A DNA stretch of 64,000 nt from Flagellimonas aquimarina (GCF_003149745.1 NZ_QGEG01000002.1:1116001-1180000), one strand, 5' to 3'; counted from the first letter of the stretch, positions 54,221-63,779 are shown. The notes: a model not told the origin generated them from the letters alone. A program made the numbers and translations.

Positions 54221-55269
54221 TATCCCAGTTCTTTTAAAATAGCAATCAATTTCTTGTTTTCTTCAGGTGAGCCAACGGTAAAACGTAATGTGTTTTCGCA
54301 TAGCGGTTGGTTACTCCTATTGCGAACAACCACATTGGCATCCAATAACTGTTGATAGCGCTTGTTGGCATCATCCACTTTTACCAAAATAAAATTTGAA
54401 TCTGAAGGATACACTTTGTTTACAAAATCCAACAGTTTCAATGCCTTGGTTAAAGTTTTGCGTTCTTTTAATATTTGTTGAACTTCCTCCTGGACCATGG
54501 TGTCGTCCAAAATTCTTTTAAGTGCTTGGTATTGTGTCAGCTGATTTATATTGTATGGGGGTTTTATCTTGTTCAGTATAGTTATAATTTCTGCGGATGC
54601 ATAACAAATACCCAACCGGATGCCTGCCATACCATAAGCTTTCGACATTGTTTGAGTGATAATTAAATTTGGATAGTTGGCCAAAACCGATAACCAACCT
54701 TCTTTTTCCGAGAAATCAACATAAGCTTCGTCTATGACAACTAGACCATTGAAATTCTCAAGTAACCGTTCTATGCTCTTTTTTTGAAAGGCATTGCCCG
54801 TAGGATTGTTAGGGGAACAAATGAAAATAATTTTGGTTTTCTCATCTACTCTTTCTAAAATTTGGGTTACATCTAGTTCAAAATCAGGCGTTAGCCTTAC
54901 CTCTACGTTTTCAACAGCATTGATTCCTGATAGAACTTTATACATTCCATAGGTTGGCGGCAAAGTAATAACGTTGTCTTGATTAGGCTCACAGAAAGCC
55001 CTAAATATCAAATCTAAAACTTCATCACTGCCATTTCCAAGAAGAATGTTCTTTTCTTGTACCTGCCTCTGATCTGCTAAAAGTGTTTTAAGGCTTCTCT
55101 GTTGAGGGTCTGGATACCGATTTAGTCCATTTTCAAAAGGGTTCTCATTGGCATCCAAAAAAATCATTTTGGAACCATCAGAAACATATTCATCTCTTGC
55201 AGACGAATATGGCTTTAGGCCTTTTACCGTTTCCCTTACCAATTTATTTATGTTGAAAACAGATGTCAT
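54220..55269 (-). CDS. hisC: Histidinol-phosphate aminotransferase
   Basis: HisC transfers an amino group from glutamate to imidazole acetol phosphate. The 349-residue PLP enzyme has [39 protein letters not shown] and the lysine in [14 protein letters not shown]. Start ATG at 55269 overlaps the hisD stop by four bases. Confidence 0.97.
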   Translation of the reverse strand: MTSVFNINKLVRETVKGLKPYSSARDEYVSDGSKMIFLDANENPFENGLNRYPDPQQRSLKTLLADQRQVQEKNILLGNGSDEVLDLIFRAFCEPNQDNVITLPPTYGMYKVLSGINAVENVEVRLTPDFELDVTQILERVDEKTKIIFICSPNNPTGNAFQKKSIERLLENFNGLVVIDEAYVDFSEKEGWLSVLANYPNLIITQTMSKAYGMAGIRLGICYASAEIITILNKIKPPYNINQLTQYQALKRILDDTMVQEEVQQILKERKTLTKALKLLDFVNKVYPSDSNFILVKVDDANKRYQQLLDANVVVRNRSNQPLCENTLRFTVGSPEENKKLIAILKELG

Positions 55270-56549
55270 TCTAAATTTTTTAATCTAAGCGTTACTGCAT
55301 TTTTGTGTGCCTGTAGTCCTTCTGCTTCTGCCATTAACTCAATTGCATTGCCTATACCCAATATACCTTCTTTGGTTATTTTTTGAAATGTCATACTCTT
55401 CATAAAACTATTTAGGTTTACACCACTAAATTGTTTGGCGTACCCATTTGTTGGCAGCGTATGGTTGGTGCCAGAAGCATAATCTCCCGCGCTTTCTGGT
55501 GTATAATTTCCTATAAATACAGAGCCTGCATTAATCGTGTTCTCTATAAAGAACTCTTCATTTTTCATACAAACAATATAATGTTCAGGGGCATACTCAT
55601 TAATCAACTCAATAGCTTCATTATCATTATTTACTAAAATAAGCCTACTGTTGGCAATTGCCTTTTCAGCAATGGCTCTGCGTGGAAGTACTTTTATTTG
55701 GCTCTCTATTTCCCAAGCGACATCATCTAAAAGTTTTTCTGAAGTAGAAACCAATATGACTTGACTATCAACTCCATGTTCGGCCTGGCTTAATAAATCT
55801 GAAGCCACAAAGGCGGCATTGGCAGAGTCATCGGCAACCACCAATAATTCACTTGGCCCTGCGGGCATATCTATGGCAACCCCATATTTTGTGGCCAATT
55901 GTTTAGCTACCGTTACATACTGATTTCCTGGACCAAATATTTTATAAACTTTTGGAATACCTTCTGTTCCAAAAGTCATTCCGGCAATAGCCTGTATTCC
56001 ACCAATTTTGAAAATCTGTGTCACCCCACAAAGCTTAGCGGTATATAAAATTGTTGGATCTATTTCTCCTCTATTATTTGGAGGCGTGCATAGTATGATT
56101 TCTTTGCAACCGGCAATTGTTGCAGGAACTGCCAACATTAATATTGTTGAAAATAAGGGAGCCGTGCCCCCTGGAATATACAATCCCACTTTTTGAATAG
56201 GTCTTTTCTCTTGCCAGCAAGAAACCCCCGGCATTGTTTCTAATGCTATCCGTTTTGTTTTCTGGGCAGCATGAAATTTCTCGATATTGTTCTTGGCTAA
56301 GGAAATGGCTTTTTTTAACTGCTCCGAAACCTCGGCCGATGCTTTTTCTATTTCCTCAATGGAAACCAAAAATGACTCTAGCTTAACCTTGTCAAACTTT
56401 TCGGTATATTCTTTTATAACAGCATCTCCTTTAGACCGTACCTCTTCAAATATTGTGGTAACCGTCTCCTCAATATCGGAAACTGTTTGCGTAGGTCGCT
56501 TTAATATGTCTTCCCAATCCTTTTGTTGTGGGTATTCAATTCGCTGCAT
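55266..56549 (-). CDS. hisD: Histidinol dehydrogenase
   Basis: HisD oxidises histidinol to histidine in two NAD-dependent steps. The 427-residue protein shows YIPGGTAPLFSTILML, GPGNQYVTVAK, MPAGPSELLVV, DLLSQAEHGVDSQ (zinc ligands Gln-His) and EHYIVC. The start shares one base with the hisG stop. Confidence 0.97.
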   Translation of the reverse strand: MQRIEYPQQKDWEDILKRPTQTVSDIEETVTTIFEEVRSKGDAVIKEYTEKFDKVKLESFLVSIEEIEKASAEVSEQLKKAISLAKNNIEKFHAAQKTKRIALETMPGVSCWQEKRPIQKVGLYIPGGTAPLFSTILMLAVPATIAGCKEIILCTPPNNRGEIDPTILYTAKLCGVTQIFKIGGIQAIAGMTFGTEGIPKVYKIFGPGNQYVTVAKQLATKYGVAIDMPAGPSELLVVADDSANAAFVASDLLSQAEHGVDSQVILVSTSEKLLDDVAWEIESQIKVLPRRAIAEKAIANSRLILVNNDNEAIELINEYAPEHYIVCMKNEEFFIENTINAGSVFIGNYTPESAGDYASGTNHTLPTNGYAKQFSGVNLNSFMKSMTFQKITKEGILGIGNAIELMAEAEGLQAHKNAVTLRLKNLE

Positions 56550-57406
56550 TACAAAACCATTTTCTCAATTGGACATACCAAAATACCTTCAGCACCAGCT
56601 TGCTTCAATTCATCTATTACTTCCCAAAAAGTATCTTTCTTAATTACGGTATGTACAGAATTCCAGCCTTCTTCAGCCAATGGCAATACCGTGGGGCTGC
56701 GCATTCCGGGCAGTAAGGCAATAATTTCATCTAACTTATCATTTGGAGCGTTTAGTAATACATACTTGTTCTGTCTACCTTGTAAAACAGATTTGATTCT
56801 AAACCGAAGCTTCCTCAAAATCTGCTTTCGTTCTTCAGAAATCTTTGGGGAAACGGCCAACACCGCTTCACTTTTTAAGATTACTTCTACTTCTTTCAGA
56901 TTGTTTTTGAAGAGTGTACTTCCGCTTGACACAATATCACAAATACCATCTGCAAGACCAATATTGGGAGCTATTTCTACTGATCCATTAATAATGTGCA
57001 AATCTGCATTTACTCCTTTTGATTTTAAATAATCATTCACAGTATTTGGATATGAGGTAGCAATACGTTTACCTTCTAAATCCTGAACGGAATTATATGT
57101 TACTCCTTTGGGAACGGCCAAACATACCCTGCATTTTGAAAAATTCAATTTTTCTGCGATGGTAATATCCGCTCCTTTTTCTACCAACACGTTTTCTCCA
57201 AGAATGGCAATATCAACCACTCCATCTCTTAAATATTGGGGAATGTCCCCATTTCTAAGATATAGTACCTCCATAGGAAAATTACGGGCCGTAGCTTTTA
57301 ACTGATCTTTTCCGTTATCAATAGAAATTCCGCAATCTTTTAAAATCTTAAGAGAATCTTCGTTTAAACGTCCGCTCTTTTGAACTGCAATTCTAATTTT
57401 TGTCAT
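56549..57406 (-). CDS. hisG: ATP phosphoribosyltransferase, long form
   Basis: HisG joins ATP and PRPP, the first and feedback-controlled step. The start at 57406 (MTKIRIAVQKSGRLNEDS) gives 285 residues; the frame open to 57448 begins inside the leader terminator and is not used. The catalytic part has DIAILGENVL and DGICDIVSSGSTL (phosphate loop); the final 75 residues are the ACT-like regulatory domain of the long HisG form (DELKQAGAEGILVCPIEKM at the end), which binds histidine. Transcription is probably controlled by the leader described at 57441-57561. Confidence 0.97.
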   Translation of the reverse strand: MTKIRIAVQKSGRLNEDSLKILKDCGISIDNGKDQLKATARNFPMEVLYLRNGDIPQYLRDGVVDIAILGENVLVEKGADITIAEKLNFSKCRVCLAVPKGVTYNSVQDLEGKRIATSYPNTVNDYLKSKGVNADLHIINGSVEIAPNIGLADGICDIVSSGSTLFKNNLKEVEVILKSEAVLAVSPKISEERKQILRKLRFRIKSVLQGRQNKYVLLNAPNDKLDEIIALLPGMRSPTVLPLAEEGWNSVHTVIKKDTFWEVIDELKQAGAEGILVCPIEKMVL

Positions 57407-57440
57407 TTTATTACGTTTTGTTTGGAAACCAAACAGGTAC

Positions 57441-57474
57441 AAAAACAAAACCCGTTTGATTTCTCAAACGGGTT
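57441..57474 (-). terminator. his leader intrinsic terminator (attenuator)
   Basis: On the minus strand AACCCGTTTG (57474-57465) pairs with CAAACGGGTT (57458-57449), ten perfect pairs with a six-base loop. It is followed by TTTTGTTTTTG down to 57441. It lies 30 bases after the stop of the leader peptide and 35 bases before the hisG ATG, so it can only act on hisG transcription, not on the SPFH gene, which ends at 57608. Confidence 0.9.
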
Positions 57475-57504
57475 AGAATATATTTTAAAAACAACAATAC
57501 ATTT

Positions 57505-57561
57505 CTATCTCGCCTGAGTGCAAGTATAAAAATGGTGATGATGTGTGTTTTTATTTCTCAT
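57505..57561 (-). CDS. hisL: his operon leader peptide, 18 residues
   Basis: ATG at 57561, TAG at 57505-57507. The product is MRNKNTHHHHFYTCTQAR, with four consecutive His codons (CAT CAT CAC CAT, 57532-57543). A His run just before a terminator and the his operon is the classic layout of ribosome-mediated attenuation: when charged tRNA-His is scarce the ribosome stalls on these codons and the terminator would not form. An alternative hairpin CTTGC/GCGAG (after the His codons) could be the first of the competing structures. The leader ATG lies eight bases after a TAnnTTTG box, so the mRNA would have a very short 5' end. Confidence 0.9.
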   Translation of the reverse strand: MRNKNTHHHHFYTCTQAR

Positions 57562-57569
57562 TTCGACTT

Positions 57570-57600
57570 CAAAAGTAGAATATATTTTTATATCAAAAAA
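57570..57600 (-). promoter_or_regulatory. Putative his operon promoter
   Basis: TACTTTTG (57577-57570) is a perfect TAnnTTTG box. A TTTTTTG at 57600-57594 lies 16 bases upstream, one shorter than the usual 17-23 spacing. It is located in the 46-base gap between the SPFH stop and the leader ATG. Confidence 0.55.
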
Positions 57601-57607
57601 GAGTTAT

Positions 57608-58423
57608 TTAGTTATTTCCCAAAATCAATGGTAAACCAGAATCTCCACTACCCACAATAACAACTTTGGAATTTGGGGATTTTGAAAGCTCCAACGTAGC
57701 ATCTATTCCTTTGTCCTGAAGTATTTTATCCGTTAAGGAAGCGCTTAAGATACGGTTGGCATCTGCTTTACCTTGGGCCTCAATTCTTACTTTTTCCGCT
57801 TCTTTGGAAGCAGTTACCAGTCTGAACTCATATTCCAAAGATTCTTGCTCTTGTTTTAGTTTACGTTCTATCGCTTCTTTAATAGTAGGTGGCAGGGTAA
57901 CATCCCTAACCAACACTTCATTCAACTGAATATATTGACCATCTACAATTTTCTTGGTCTCTTCATATATTTCTTGCTGAATGGCATCCCTTTTACTGGA
58001 ATACAATTGCTCTGGGGTATAACGTCCCACAACACTTCTTGCCGCAGAACGAATCGTTGGGAGCAGTACACGCTCTACATAAGACTCTCCTTTTTCTTGG
58101 TGCAATCTTCCCAAATCCTCAAACTTTGGTTGAAACCAAGCTGAGGCATCAAGTTTTATTTCCAATCCATTTGAAGAAAGCACTTGCATTTTTTCAAATA
58201 CTTCTTGTTGTCTAACTTCATAAACATAGACCCTATTCCAGGGAGCCACTAAATGAAAACCTTCCCCAAGGGCAGCCTCATCTGTTACAACACCACCACC
58301 AAAAGTCTTATAAAGCACACCTGCTTCTCCGGAGCCAATGGTAATGGCGGATTTGGAAACTAAAATGATAACAAAAATTATGACTGCTATTACTGGTAAT
58401 GCAATCTTTGGTAATCTATCCAT
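57608..58423 (-). CDS. Prohibitin-like SPFH-domain membrane protein
   Basis: The 271-residue protein has an N-terminal membrane helix (7-24) and an SPFH/band 7 domain: VGTIGSGEAGVLYKTF-like IGSGEAGVLYKTFGGG, GFHLVAPWNRVYVYEVRQQE, and the coiled-coil EAIERKLKQEQESLEYEFRLVTASKEAEKVRIEAQGK-type region at the end. Such proteins form oligomeric rings that organise membranes or bind proteases. It is ten bases downstream of the vWA gene. Confidence 0.92.
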   Translation of the reverse strand: MDRLPKIALPVIAVIIFVIILVSKSAITIGSGEAGVLYKTFGGGVVTDEAALGEGFHLVAPWNRVYVYEVRQQEVFEKMQVLSSNGLEIKLDASAWFQPKFEDLGRLHQEKGESYVERVLLPTIRSAARSVVGRYTPEQLYSSKRDAIQQEIYEETKKIVDGQYIQLNEVLVRDVTLPPTIKEAIERKLKQEQESLEYEFRLVTASKEAEKVRIEAQGKADANRILSASLTDKILQDKGIDATLELSKSPNSKVVIVGSGDSGLPLILGNN

Positions 58424-58433
58424 GAGTTTTATT

Positions 58434-60467
58434 TTATATTAATCCGTTAAATTTTCTAATAAACCATTCTAAAGTCAAGGTCAAAGTCATAATGGCCAAC
58501 AAGACCCAAAAATCGATTAAAGATACGACATTTTGCTTGCTCTTTTGGATTGGAACGTACTGTTCAGTGCTGGACAGATTATTTATCAATAAATTCAAAT
58601 CATTTGGAAAGTAGACACCTCCTTTTGTATTATCCGCAAGCTTTTTTAGTTTATTGTAATTTGAAGATATCATTTGCTTTTCGGGATTAAAATCAAGGAT
58701 TTTAAAAGACCCCGAACGTTTTAGGTTCTCTCCTTTCACGGTAACTTCAAATGTGTATTCACCAGCATCCAAATCACTAAGGTCAATTTCAAAAAAAGAC
58801 CCTTTTAACAACATAGGGGCTTCTCTGGAAAAACCATTTTCCTTTCCATCAATTTTGATGCTGATGTTTGAGTTGGGATCAAAATTATAGCTTTCATCAA
58901 AGTAAGAAACTCTAACCTTTGCAGTACTGGAATCTTCAAATACCAATTCAAAGTCTAGTTCTAGTCTGCTCTTTTGATTATCGCTAGCCAAATAAATCAT
59001 CAGCTTGCCAATAAAGTCATCAAACTCTCTAAAGTCTTTGGTGTTTCTATAAACTTGAGCACGCCATTTCCAAATGTTTTCTCCAAATAGGACGGCTTCC
59101 TTTTGCTTGTTTTCTGCCATAATGGCAAACAAAGGCTTATCTAAATCCACTCCTCTAATTTGCTGAAAAAGAACAGTTTCAGAATTCTTTTTAAGGTCTA
59201 TATCTCCCAAATTGCTTTGTAGAGGGGGAAAATTGAGAACGTTGAACTCCCCAACTCCAAAAATTGAAAATGTTTTATTAAGAATGGGTATTATTTCTTC
59301 GTTCTGATTAAAATCCTCTTTGAAAAAACTTTGTTGAACTTGGTTTAAAAACCCCCAATCGGTTTTTGTTCCAGTAATGGTAAAAATATTAGCTCTTACC
59401 TTTGAAAGATGCTCATAAACATTTTTAAACCTGCGTGTGGGCTGATATAGTATGAAGATATCTGCATCTCTATACTTATCAATTGAAACGGTGGGTTTTA
59501 AAATAGTAACCGAACGCTGTTCATTAGTTTCAATTGATTTTTTTAATGCTCCTATATCAGGATGAAGAATATCTGAAATAATAGTTACATTGGTTTTTTC
59601 ATCAATAACCTCAATAGCGGACTCCTTGCTATTGTTGATGACGTTCTTTTCATTTTCAAGGGATTGGATATCTATTTTAATTGACTTTACCCCTACACTT
59701 TCTGCCTTTATCAAAGCATTTATGGTCTGGCTGTTTCTGTTTTTGTTCAGTTCGATGTTCTGTTTATAAACAGATTTACCATCCAAGGATATCGTCACTG
59801 TTCTGGATACGGACCTTGAGCCTTTGTAAAGCACTGTAGCCTCAATAGGAAATTTGTTTTTGAGAAAAGCATAGGTGTTGGCATTTACCTGCCCTATTAA
59901 AACATCTTCATAAGAAGTGGTGTCACCAACAATAATGGGGTTAACGGCCAAGTCTTCAGCCAGGTCTATGTATTCGTAATCTTTCCCCAAGGTCTGATTG
60001 CCATCGGTAAAAAGTAATACCGCATTGGCGCCACCTATAAATATTTCATCAATAGTAGAAAGTGCGTTGGAAATATCCGTGTGGTTTTTGTCAAAACGCA
60101 ACGAATCGGTTTGAAGAACCTTAGTGCCAAAGGTATATTGTTGAATAGAAAAACGATCTTTTATATTTTCATTTTCCAAGACCCTTTCTACTTGACTTTC
60201 AACAAGATTTTCTTCAGAAGCATCTTTCATTGAAGATGAATCATCCACTAGCACAATTAGGTTGGCTTTCTCAAGAAAATATTCGTGCGTGGTAAACTTT
60301 GGATTGATCAACAAGAGCAAAGCACAAAATAGTGAGATAAACCGAAGCCCTGCTAGGATAGTCCTAAGACTGCCCTTTCTGGAATTTTTATAAAAATATT
60401 GGAAAAATACGGTAGAAAGTGCAGCAACCGCTGCCAAAACAATAAGAAGTACCGTGTTTATTTCCAT
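58434..60467 (-). CDS. vWA-domain membrane protein (BatA/BatB-like)
   Basis: The 677-residue protein starts with two membrane helices (6-24 and 40-55), followed by a vWA domain with MIDAS D75, S77, S79 in LVDDSSSM and a TDGNQ segment near residue 150. A large beta-rich periplasmic part follows, and a last helix (about 654-672) returns to the membrane. This is the layout of Bacteroidota aerotolerance-type and gliding-associated vWA proteins. fabG lies five bases upstream of it and SPFH ten bases downstream. Confidence 0.85.
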   Translation of the reverse strand: MEINTVLLIVLAAVAALSTVFFQYFYKNSRKGSLRTILAGLRFISLFCALLLLINPKFTTHEYFLEKANLIVLVDDSSSMKDASEENLVESQVERVLENENIKDRFSIQQYTFGTKVLQTDSLRFDKNHTDISNALSTIDEIFIGGANAVLLFTDGNQTLGKDYEYIDLAEDLAVNPIIVGDTTSYEDVLIGQVNANTYAFLKNKFPIEATVLYKGSRSVSRTVTISLDGKSVYKQNIELNKNRNSQTINALIKAESVGVKSIKIDIQSLENEKNVINNSKESAIEVIDEKTNVTIISDILHPDIGALKKSIETNEQRSVTILKPTVSIDKYRDADIFILYQPTRRFKNVYEHLSKVRANIFTITGTKTDWGFLNQVQQSFFKEDFNQNEEIIPILNKTFSIFGVGEFNVLNFPPLQSNLGDIDLKKNSETVLFQQIRGVDLDKPLFAIMAENKQKEAVLFGENIWKWRAQVYRNTKDFREFDDFIGKLMIYLASDNQKSRLELDFELVFEDSSTAKVRVSYFDESYNFDPNSNISIKIDGKENGFSREAPMLLKGSFFEIDLSDLDAGEYTFEVTVKGENLKRSGSFKILDFNPEKQMISSNYNKLKKLADNTKGGVYFPNDLNLLINNLSSTEQYVPIQKSKQNVVSLIDFWVLLAIMTLTLTLEWFIRKFNGLI

Positions 60468-60472
60468 TCATT

Positions 60473-61219
60473 TTAGGTTAACATACCACCATCAACATTG
60501 AGAACTTGCCCTGTAACATAACCAGATAAATCCGAAGCCAAGAATAAACAGGCATTGGCCACATCTTCTGGGCTTCCACCTCTTTTCAATGGAATTGCAT
60601 CTCTCCAACCTTGAACAGTCTTTTCATCTAGCTTATCGGTCATTTCAGTTTCAATAAAACCTGGAGCAATTGCATTGCAACGAATATTTCTTGATCCAAG
60701 TTCCAAGGCCACCGATTTTGTAAACCCTATCATTCCTGCTTTGGAAGCTGCATAGTTGGTCTGTCCAGCGTTGCCTTTCACCCCTACTACACTGCTCATA
60801 TTGATTATTGACCCTTTACGCTGTTTTAACATGGTTCGTTGAACAGCCTTGGTCATATTGAAAACAGATTTTAGATTAATTTCTATCACCTTGTCAAAAT
60901 CTTCTTCACCCATTCTCATTAAAAGGTTGTCCTTGGTAATTCCTGCATTGTTGATAAGTACATCTATACTTTCAAAATCCTCTAGTACTTTTGCCACTAA
61001 TTCCTCTGATTCTGAAAAACTTGCGGCATTACTTTTATAAGCTTTTGCTTTAACTCCCATGCCTGAAAGTTCTTTTTCCAGTTCCAAAGCTGGTGCTTCG
61101 CTAGAACTATATGTAAAAGCTACATTCGCTCCATGTTGTCCAAATACCTGGGCTATTCCTTTTCCTATTCCTCTACTAGCTCCGGTAATGATTACATTTT
61201 TGCCCTCTAAAAGTTTCAT
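60473..61219 (-). CDS. fabG: 3-oxoacyl-[acyl-carrier-protein] reductase
   Basis: FabG reduces 3-oxoacyl-ACP with NADPH in fatty acid synthesis. The start at 61219 gives 248 residues; an ATG at 61228 is also in frame. The short-chain dehydrogenase fold shows GASRGIGKGIA (cofactor loop), NNAGIT, SSVVG with catalytic Ser, and YAASKAG (Tyr and Lys). The end VTGQVLNVDGG is typical. It has its own promoter box. Confidence 0.95.
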   Translation of the reverse strand: MKLLEGKNVIITGASRGIGKGIAQVFGQHGANVAFTYSSSEAPALELEKELSGMGVKAKAYKSNAASFSESEELVAKVLEDFESIDVLINNAGITKDNLLMRMGEEDFDKVIEINLKSVFNMTKAVQRTMLKQRKGSIINMSSVVGVKGNAGQTNYAASKAGMIGFTKSVALELGSRNIRCNAIAPGFIETEMTDKLDEKTVQGWRDAIPLKRGGSPEDVANACLFLASDLSGYVTGQVLNVDGGMLT

Positions 61220-61251
61220 AATGTTCAAAATTTAGTCGTCTGGTTGATAAT

Positions 61252-61259
61252 CAAATATA
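61252..61259 (-). promoter_or_regulatory. -7 promoter box of fabG
   Basis: TATATTTG is a perfect TAnnTTTG, 32 bases before the fabG ATG on the minus strand. About 21 bases upstream lies the T-rich tail of the sucD terminator, TTTCG, which may serve as the -33 element. Confidence 0.5.
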
Positions 61260-61281
61260 GTTTTTGTTTTACGTATTGACG

Positions 61282-61309
61282 AAAAAAAATCCCGTATTAC
61301 ACGGGATTT
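61282..61309 (-). terminator. Intrinsic terminator of sucD
   Basis: On the minus strand AAATCCCGT (61309-61301) pairs with ACGGGATTT (61295-61287), nine pairs with a five-base loop, followed by a run of T to 61282. It separates sucD from fabG. Confidence 0.9.
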
Positions 61310-61329
61310 ACAATAGTTTTAACGCTTGG

Positions 61330-62202
61330 TTACCCAATCACTTCTTTTACTTTAACACCTATTTCTGCAGGTGAATCCACTACATGGATACCGCATTCTC
61401 GCATGATTTGTTTTTTGGCTTGAGCGGTATCATCACTACCTCCTACTATAGCACCTGCGTGCCCCATTGTTCTTCCGGCAGGAGCGGTCTCTCCAGCAAT
61501 AAAGCCAACAATAGGTTTTTTACTTCCGCTTTCTTTATACCATTTGGCTGCATCTGCTTCTAATTGACCTCCAATTTCACCAATCATGACCACACATTCG
61601 GTCTCTGGGTCATTTATTAAAAGTTCTACAGCTTCTTTTGTTGTTGTTCCAATAATTGGATCCCCACCTATTCCAATTGCAGTGGTAATTCCTAATCCCT
61701 GACGTACCACTTGATCTGCCGCTTCGTAAGTCAACGTTCCTGATTTGGAGACAATGCCAATGTTCCCTTTTTTGAAAACAAAGCCGGGCATGATTCCTAC
61801 TTTAGCCTCCCCGGGAGTAATGACACCTGGACAGTTAGGACCTACAAGCGTACAGTCCATGTCTTTTATGTAATCATTGGCTTTTACCATGTCAGCAACA
61901 GGAATGCCCTCAGTGATTGTAATAATAACTTTAATTCCGGCACTGGCCGCTTCCATAATTGCATCTGCAGCAAATGCTGGCGGGACAAAAATAATAGTTG
62001 TATCAGCACCTACTTCTTCAACGGCATCTTCAACGGTATTGAAAACAGGTCTTTCTAAGTGCTCTTGTCCACCTTTCCCAGGAGTAACACCACCTACAAC
62101 ATTGGTTCCATATTCGATCATCTGACCTGCATGGAATGTTCCTTCGCTCCCTGTGAAACCTTGAACAATAATTTTTGAATCTTTATTTACTAGAACACTC
62201 AT
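61330..62202 (-). CDS. sucD: Succinate-CoA ligase, alpha subunit
   Basis: SucD is the catalytic subunit that carries the phosphohistidine in the ligase that makes ATP or GTP from succinyl-CoA. The 290-residue protein shows [47 protein letters not shown] and GHAGAIVGG with the active-site His. SucC is not in the window. A promoter box precedes the gene. Confidence 0.97.
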   Translation of the reverse strand: MSVLVNKDSKIIVQGFTGSEGTFHAGQMIEYGTNVVGGVTPGKGGQEHLERPVFNTVEDAVEEVGADTTIIFVPPAFAADAIMEAASAGIKVIITITEGIPVADMVKANDYIKDMDCTLVGPNCPGVITPGEAKVGIMPGFVFKKGNIGIVSKSGTLTYEAADQVVRQGLGITTAIGIGGDPIIGTTTKEAVELLINDPETECVVMIGEIGGQLEADAAKWYKESGSKKPIVGFIAGETAPAGRTMGHAGAIVGGSDDTAQAKKQIMRECGIHVVDSPAEIGVKVKEVIG

Positions 62203-62222
62203 ATTTTTTTGATTATAACGCT

Positions 62223-62244
62223 GGACAAAAGTATGGTTTTGTCC
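62223..62244. repeat. Inverted repeat overlapping the sucD -7 box
   Basis: GGACAAAA (62223-62230) and TTTTGTCC (62237-62244) form an eight-base inverted repeat with a six-base loop in the sucD-lpxD gap. On the minus strand the sequence TACTTTTG (62233-62226), a perfect TAnnTTTG, lies within it, about 23 bases before the sucD ATG. The repeat could therefore be an operator or a stem in the lpxD 3' end. Confidence 0.5.
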
Positions 62245-62261
62245 ATAATATTTAAAGTATT

Positions 62262-63203
62262 TTATTTGCTATTTCCTTTGACTTTTTTAAGTAGCGATGG
62301 GATATTTTTAATAGTGGCCAATTCCTTCATTTTTGCCCGGGCTTCCCCTGCTGGGCTACCAAAATATGTTTTTCCACCCTGCAGGCTTTGTGCCACTCCT
62401 GATTGTGCATATACAACAGCTCCTTTACCTATGGTAATTCCACTAATAACCCCAACTTGGCCCCAAAGTGTTACTTCGTCTTCAATAACTACACAGCCAG
62501 CTATTCCTGTATGAGAAGCAATCAAACATTTTTGGCCTATTACCGTATCATGCCCCACTTGAATTTGATTGTCAAGTTTAGAGCCTTCTTTTATGGTAGT
62601 GTCTCCCGTAACTCCTCTGTCAATAGTACAGGATGCCCCAATATCCACATTATCTTCTATCACCACTCTTCCACCGGAGAGCAATTTATCAAAACCTTCA
62701 GGTCTGTTCTTATAATAGAATGCATCAGCACCAAGCACGGTTCCACTATGGATAACAACATTGTTCCCAATAACGCAGCCATCATAAATTGAAACGTTGG
62801 CATGAATGACACAATCATTTCCAATTTTCACATGATTACCAATGAAGGTGTTCGGTTGGATGACGGTATTTTTCCCAATTTCCGCTGTTTCAGCAATGGA
62901 ACTGGAAGCTCTTTTAAAAGGCTTAAAAAAATGGGTGAGTTTATTAAAGTCCCTGAACGGGTCATCAGAAATTAGAAGCGCCTTTCCTTCTGGGCAATCA
63001 ACTTTTTTATTAATTAACACTACGGAGGCATTGGATTCCAATGCTTTATCATAATACTTTGGATGATCAACAAAAACAATATCTCCTTTCTCTACAACAT
63101 GGATTTCATTTATTCCTTGTATTGCAAAACTGGAATCACCAACAAACTCAGCGTCAATTATTTCTGATATCTCTTTTAAAGTGTACGTTCTTGGAAATTT
63201 CAT
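62262..63203 (-). CDS. lpxD: UDP-3-O-(3-hydroxyacyl)glucosamine N-acyltransferase
   Basis: LpxD adds the second acyl chain in lipid A synthesis. The 313-residue protein has the N-terminal UDP-binding domain (1-100, with [21 protein letters not shown]) and a hexapeptide beta-helix ([61 protein letters not shown]). The His in VGHD is the catalytic one. efp is five bases upstream and the end of lpxA beyond it. Confidence 0.95.
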   Translation of the reverse strand: MKFPRTYTLKEISEIIDAEFVGDSSFAIQGINEIHVVEKGDIVFVDHPKYYDKALESNASVVLINKKVDCPEGKALLISDDPFRDFNKLTHFFKPFKRASSSIAETAEIGKNTVIQPNTFIGNHVKIGNDCVIHANVSIYDGCVIGNNVVIHSGTVLGADAFYYKNRPEGFDKLLSGGRVVIEDNVDIGASCTIDRGVTGDTTIKEGSKLDNQIQVGHDTVIGQKCLIASHTGIAGCVVIEDEVTLWGQVGVISGITIGKGAVVYAQSGVAQSLQGGKTYFGSPAGEARAKMKELATIKNIPSLLKKVKGNSK

Positions 63204-63208
63204 TCAGG

Positions 63209-63775
63209 TTATTCTTTTACCCTTTCCATATATGTACCTTTTTCCGTTTCAACTTTTATCTTATCGCCTTCATTAATAAAAAGGGGTACATTGATTCTTG
63301 CCCCGGTTTCCACGGTAGCTGGTTTAGTCGCATTTGTTGCCGTATTCCCTTTTACCCCAGGTTCAGTATGGGTAACTTCTAGAATAACACTTGCTGGCAT
63401 ATCAACAGAAAGGGGCATACTGTCTTCCGTATTAAAAAGGATAGTGACCACTTCTCCTTCTTTAAGTAGGTCTGGAGAATCCAAAGAATTTTTCTCAAGT
63501 GTAATCTGGTTGTAATCATCTGTATTCATAAAATGGAAGGTATCGCCTTCGGCATATAAATATTGATATGATCTTGTTTCAACCCTTACGTCCTCAATTT
63601 TATGACCTGCAGAAAAAGTATTGTCTATCACCTTTCCTGTGGTAACGCTTTTTAATTTTGTACGAACAAAAGCAGGCCCTTTACCAGGCTTTACGTGAAG
63701 AAATTCTACTATCTTAAAAATATCATGATTGTATTTAATACACAATCCTTTTCTTATATCTGAAGTGCTTGCCAT
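63209..63775 (-). CDS. efp: Elongation factor P
   Basis: EF-P helps ribosomes through proline runs. The 188-residue protein has three beta barrels; the loop HVKPGKGPAFVRTK carries the lysine (K in PGKGP) that is modified in many bacteria. FMNTDDYNQITLEKN and TGARINVPLFINEGDKI are typical. It lies between lpxA and lpxD in one run of genes, as usual in Bacteroidota. Confidence 0.97.
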   Translation of the reverse strand: MASTSDIRKGLCIKYNHDIFKIVEFLHVKPGKGPAFVRTKLKSVTTGKVIDNTFSAGHKIEDVRVETRSYQYLYAEGDTFHFMNTDDYNQITLEKNSLDSPDLLKEGEVVTILFNTEDSMPLSVDMPASVILEVTHTEPGVKGNTATNATKPATVETGARINVPLFINEGDKIKVETEKGTYMERVKE

Positions 63776-63779
63776 AATT

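Noticed and set aside
57407..57448. N-terminal extension of hisG from a TTG at 57448
   Set aside because: It would start inside the T tract of the leader terminator, and homology to HisG begins at the ATG at 57406.
57449..57474. Hairpin as the terminator of the SPFH gene
   Set aside because: It lies 134 bases beyond that stop, after the His-codon leader ORF; placement fits hisG attenuation better.
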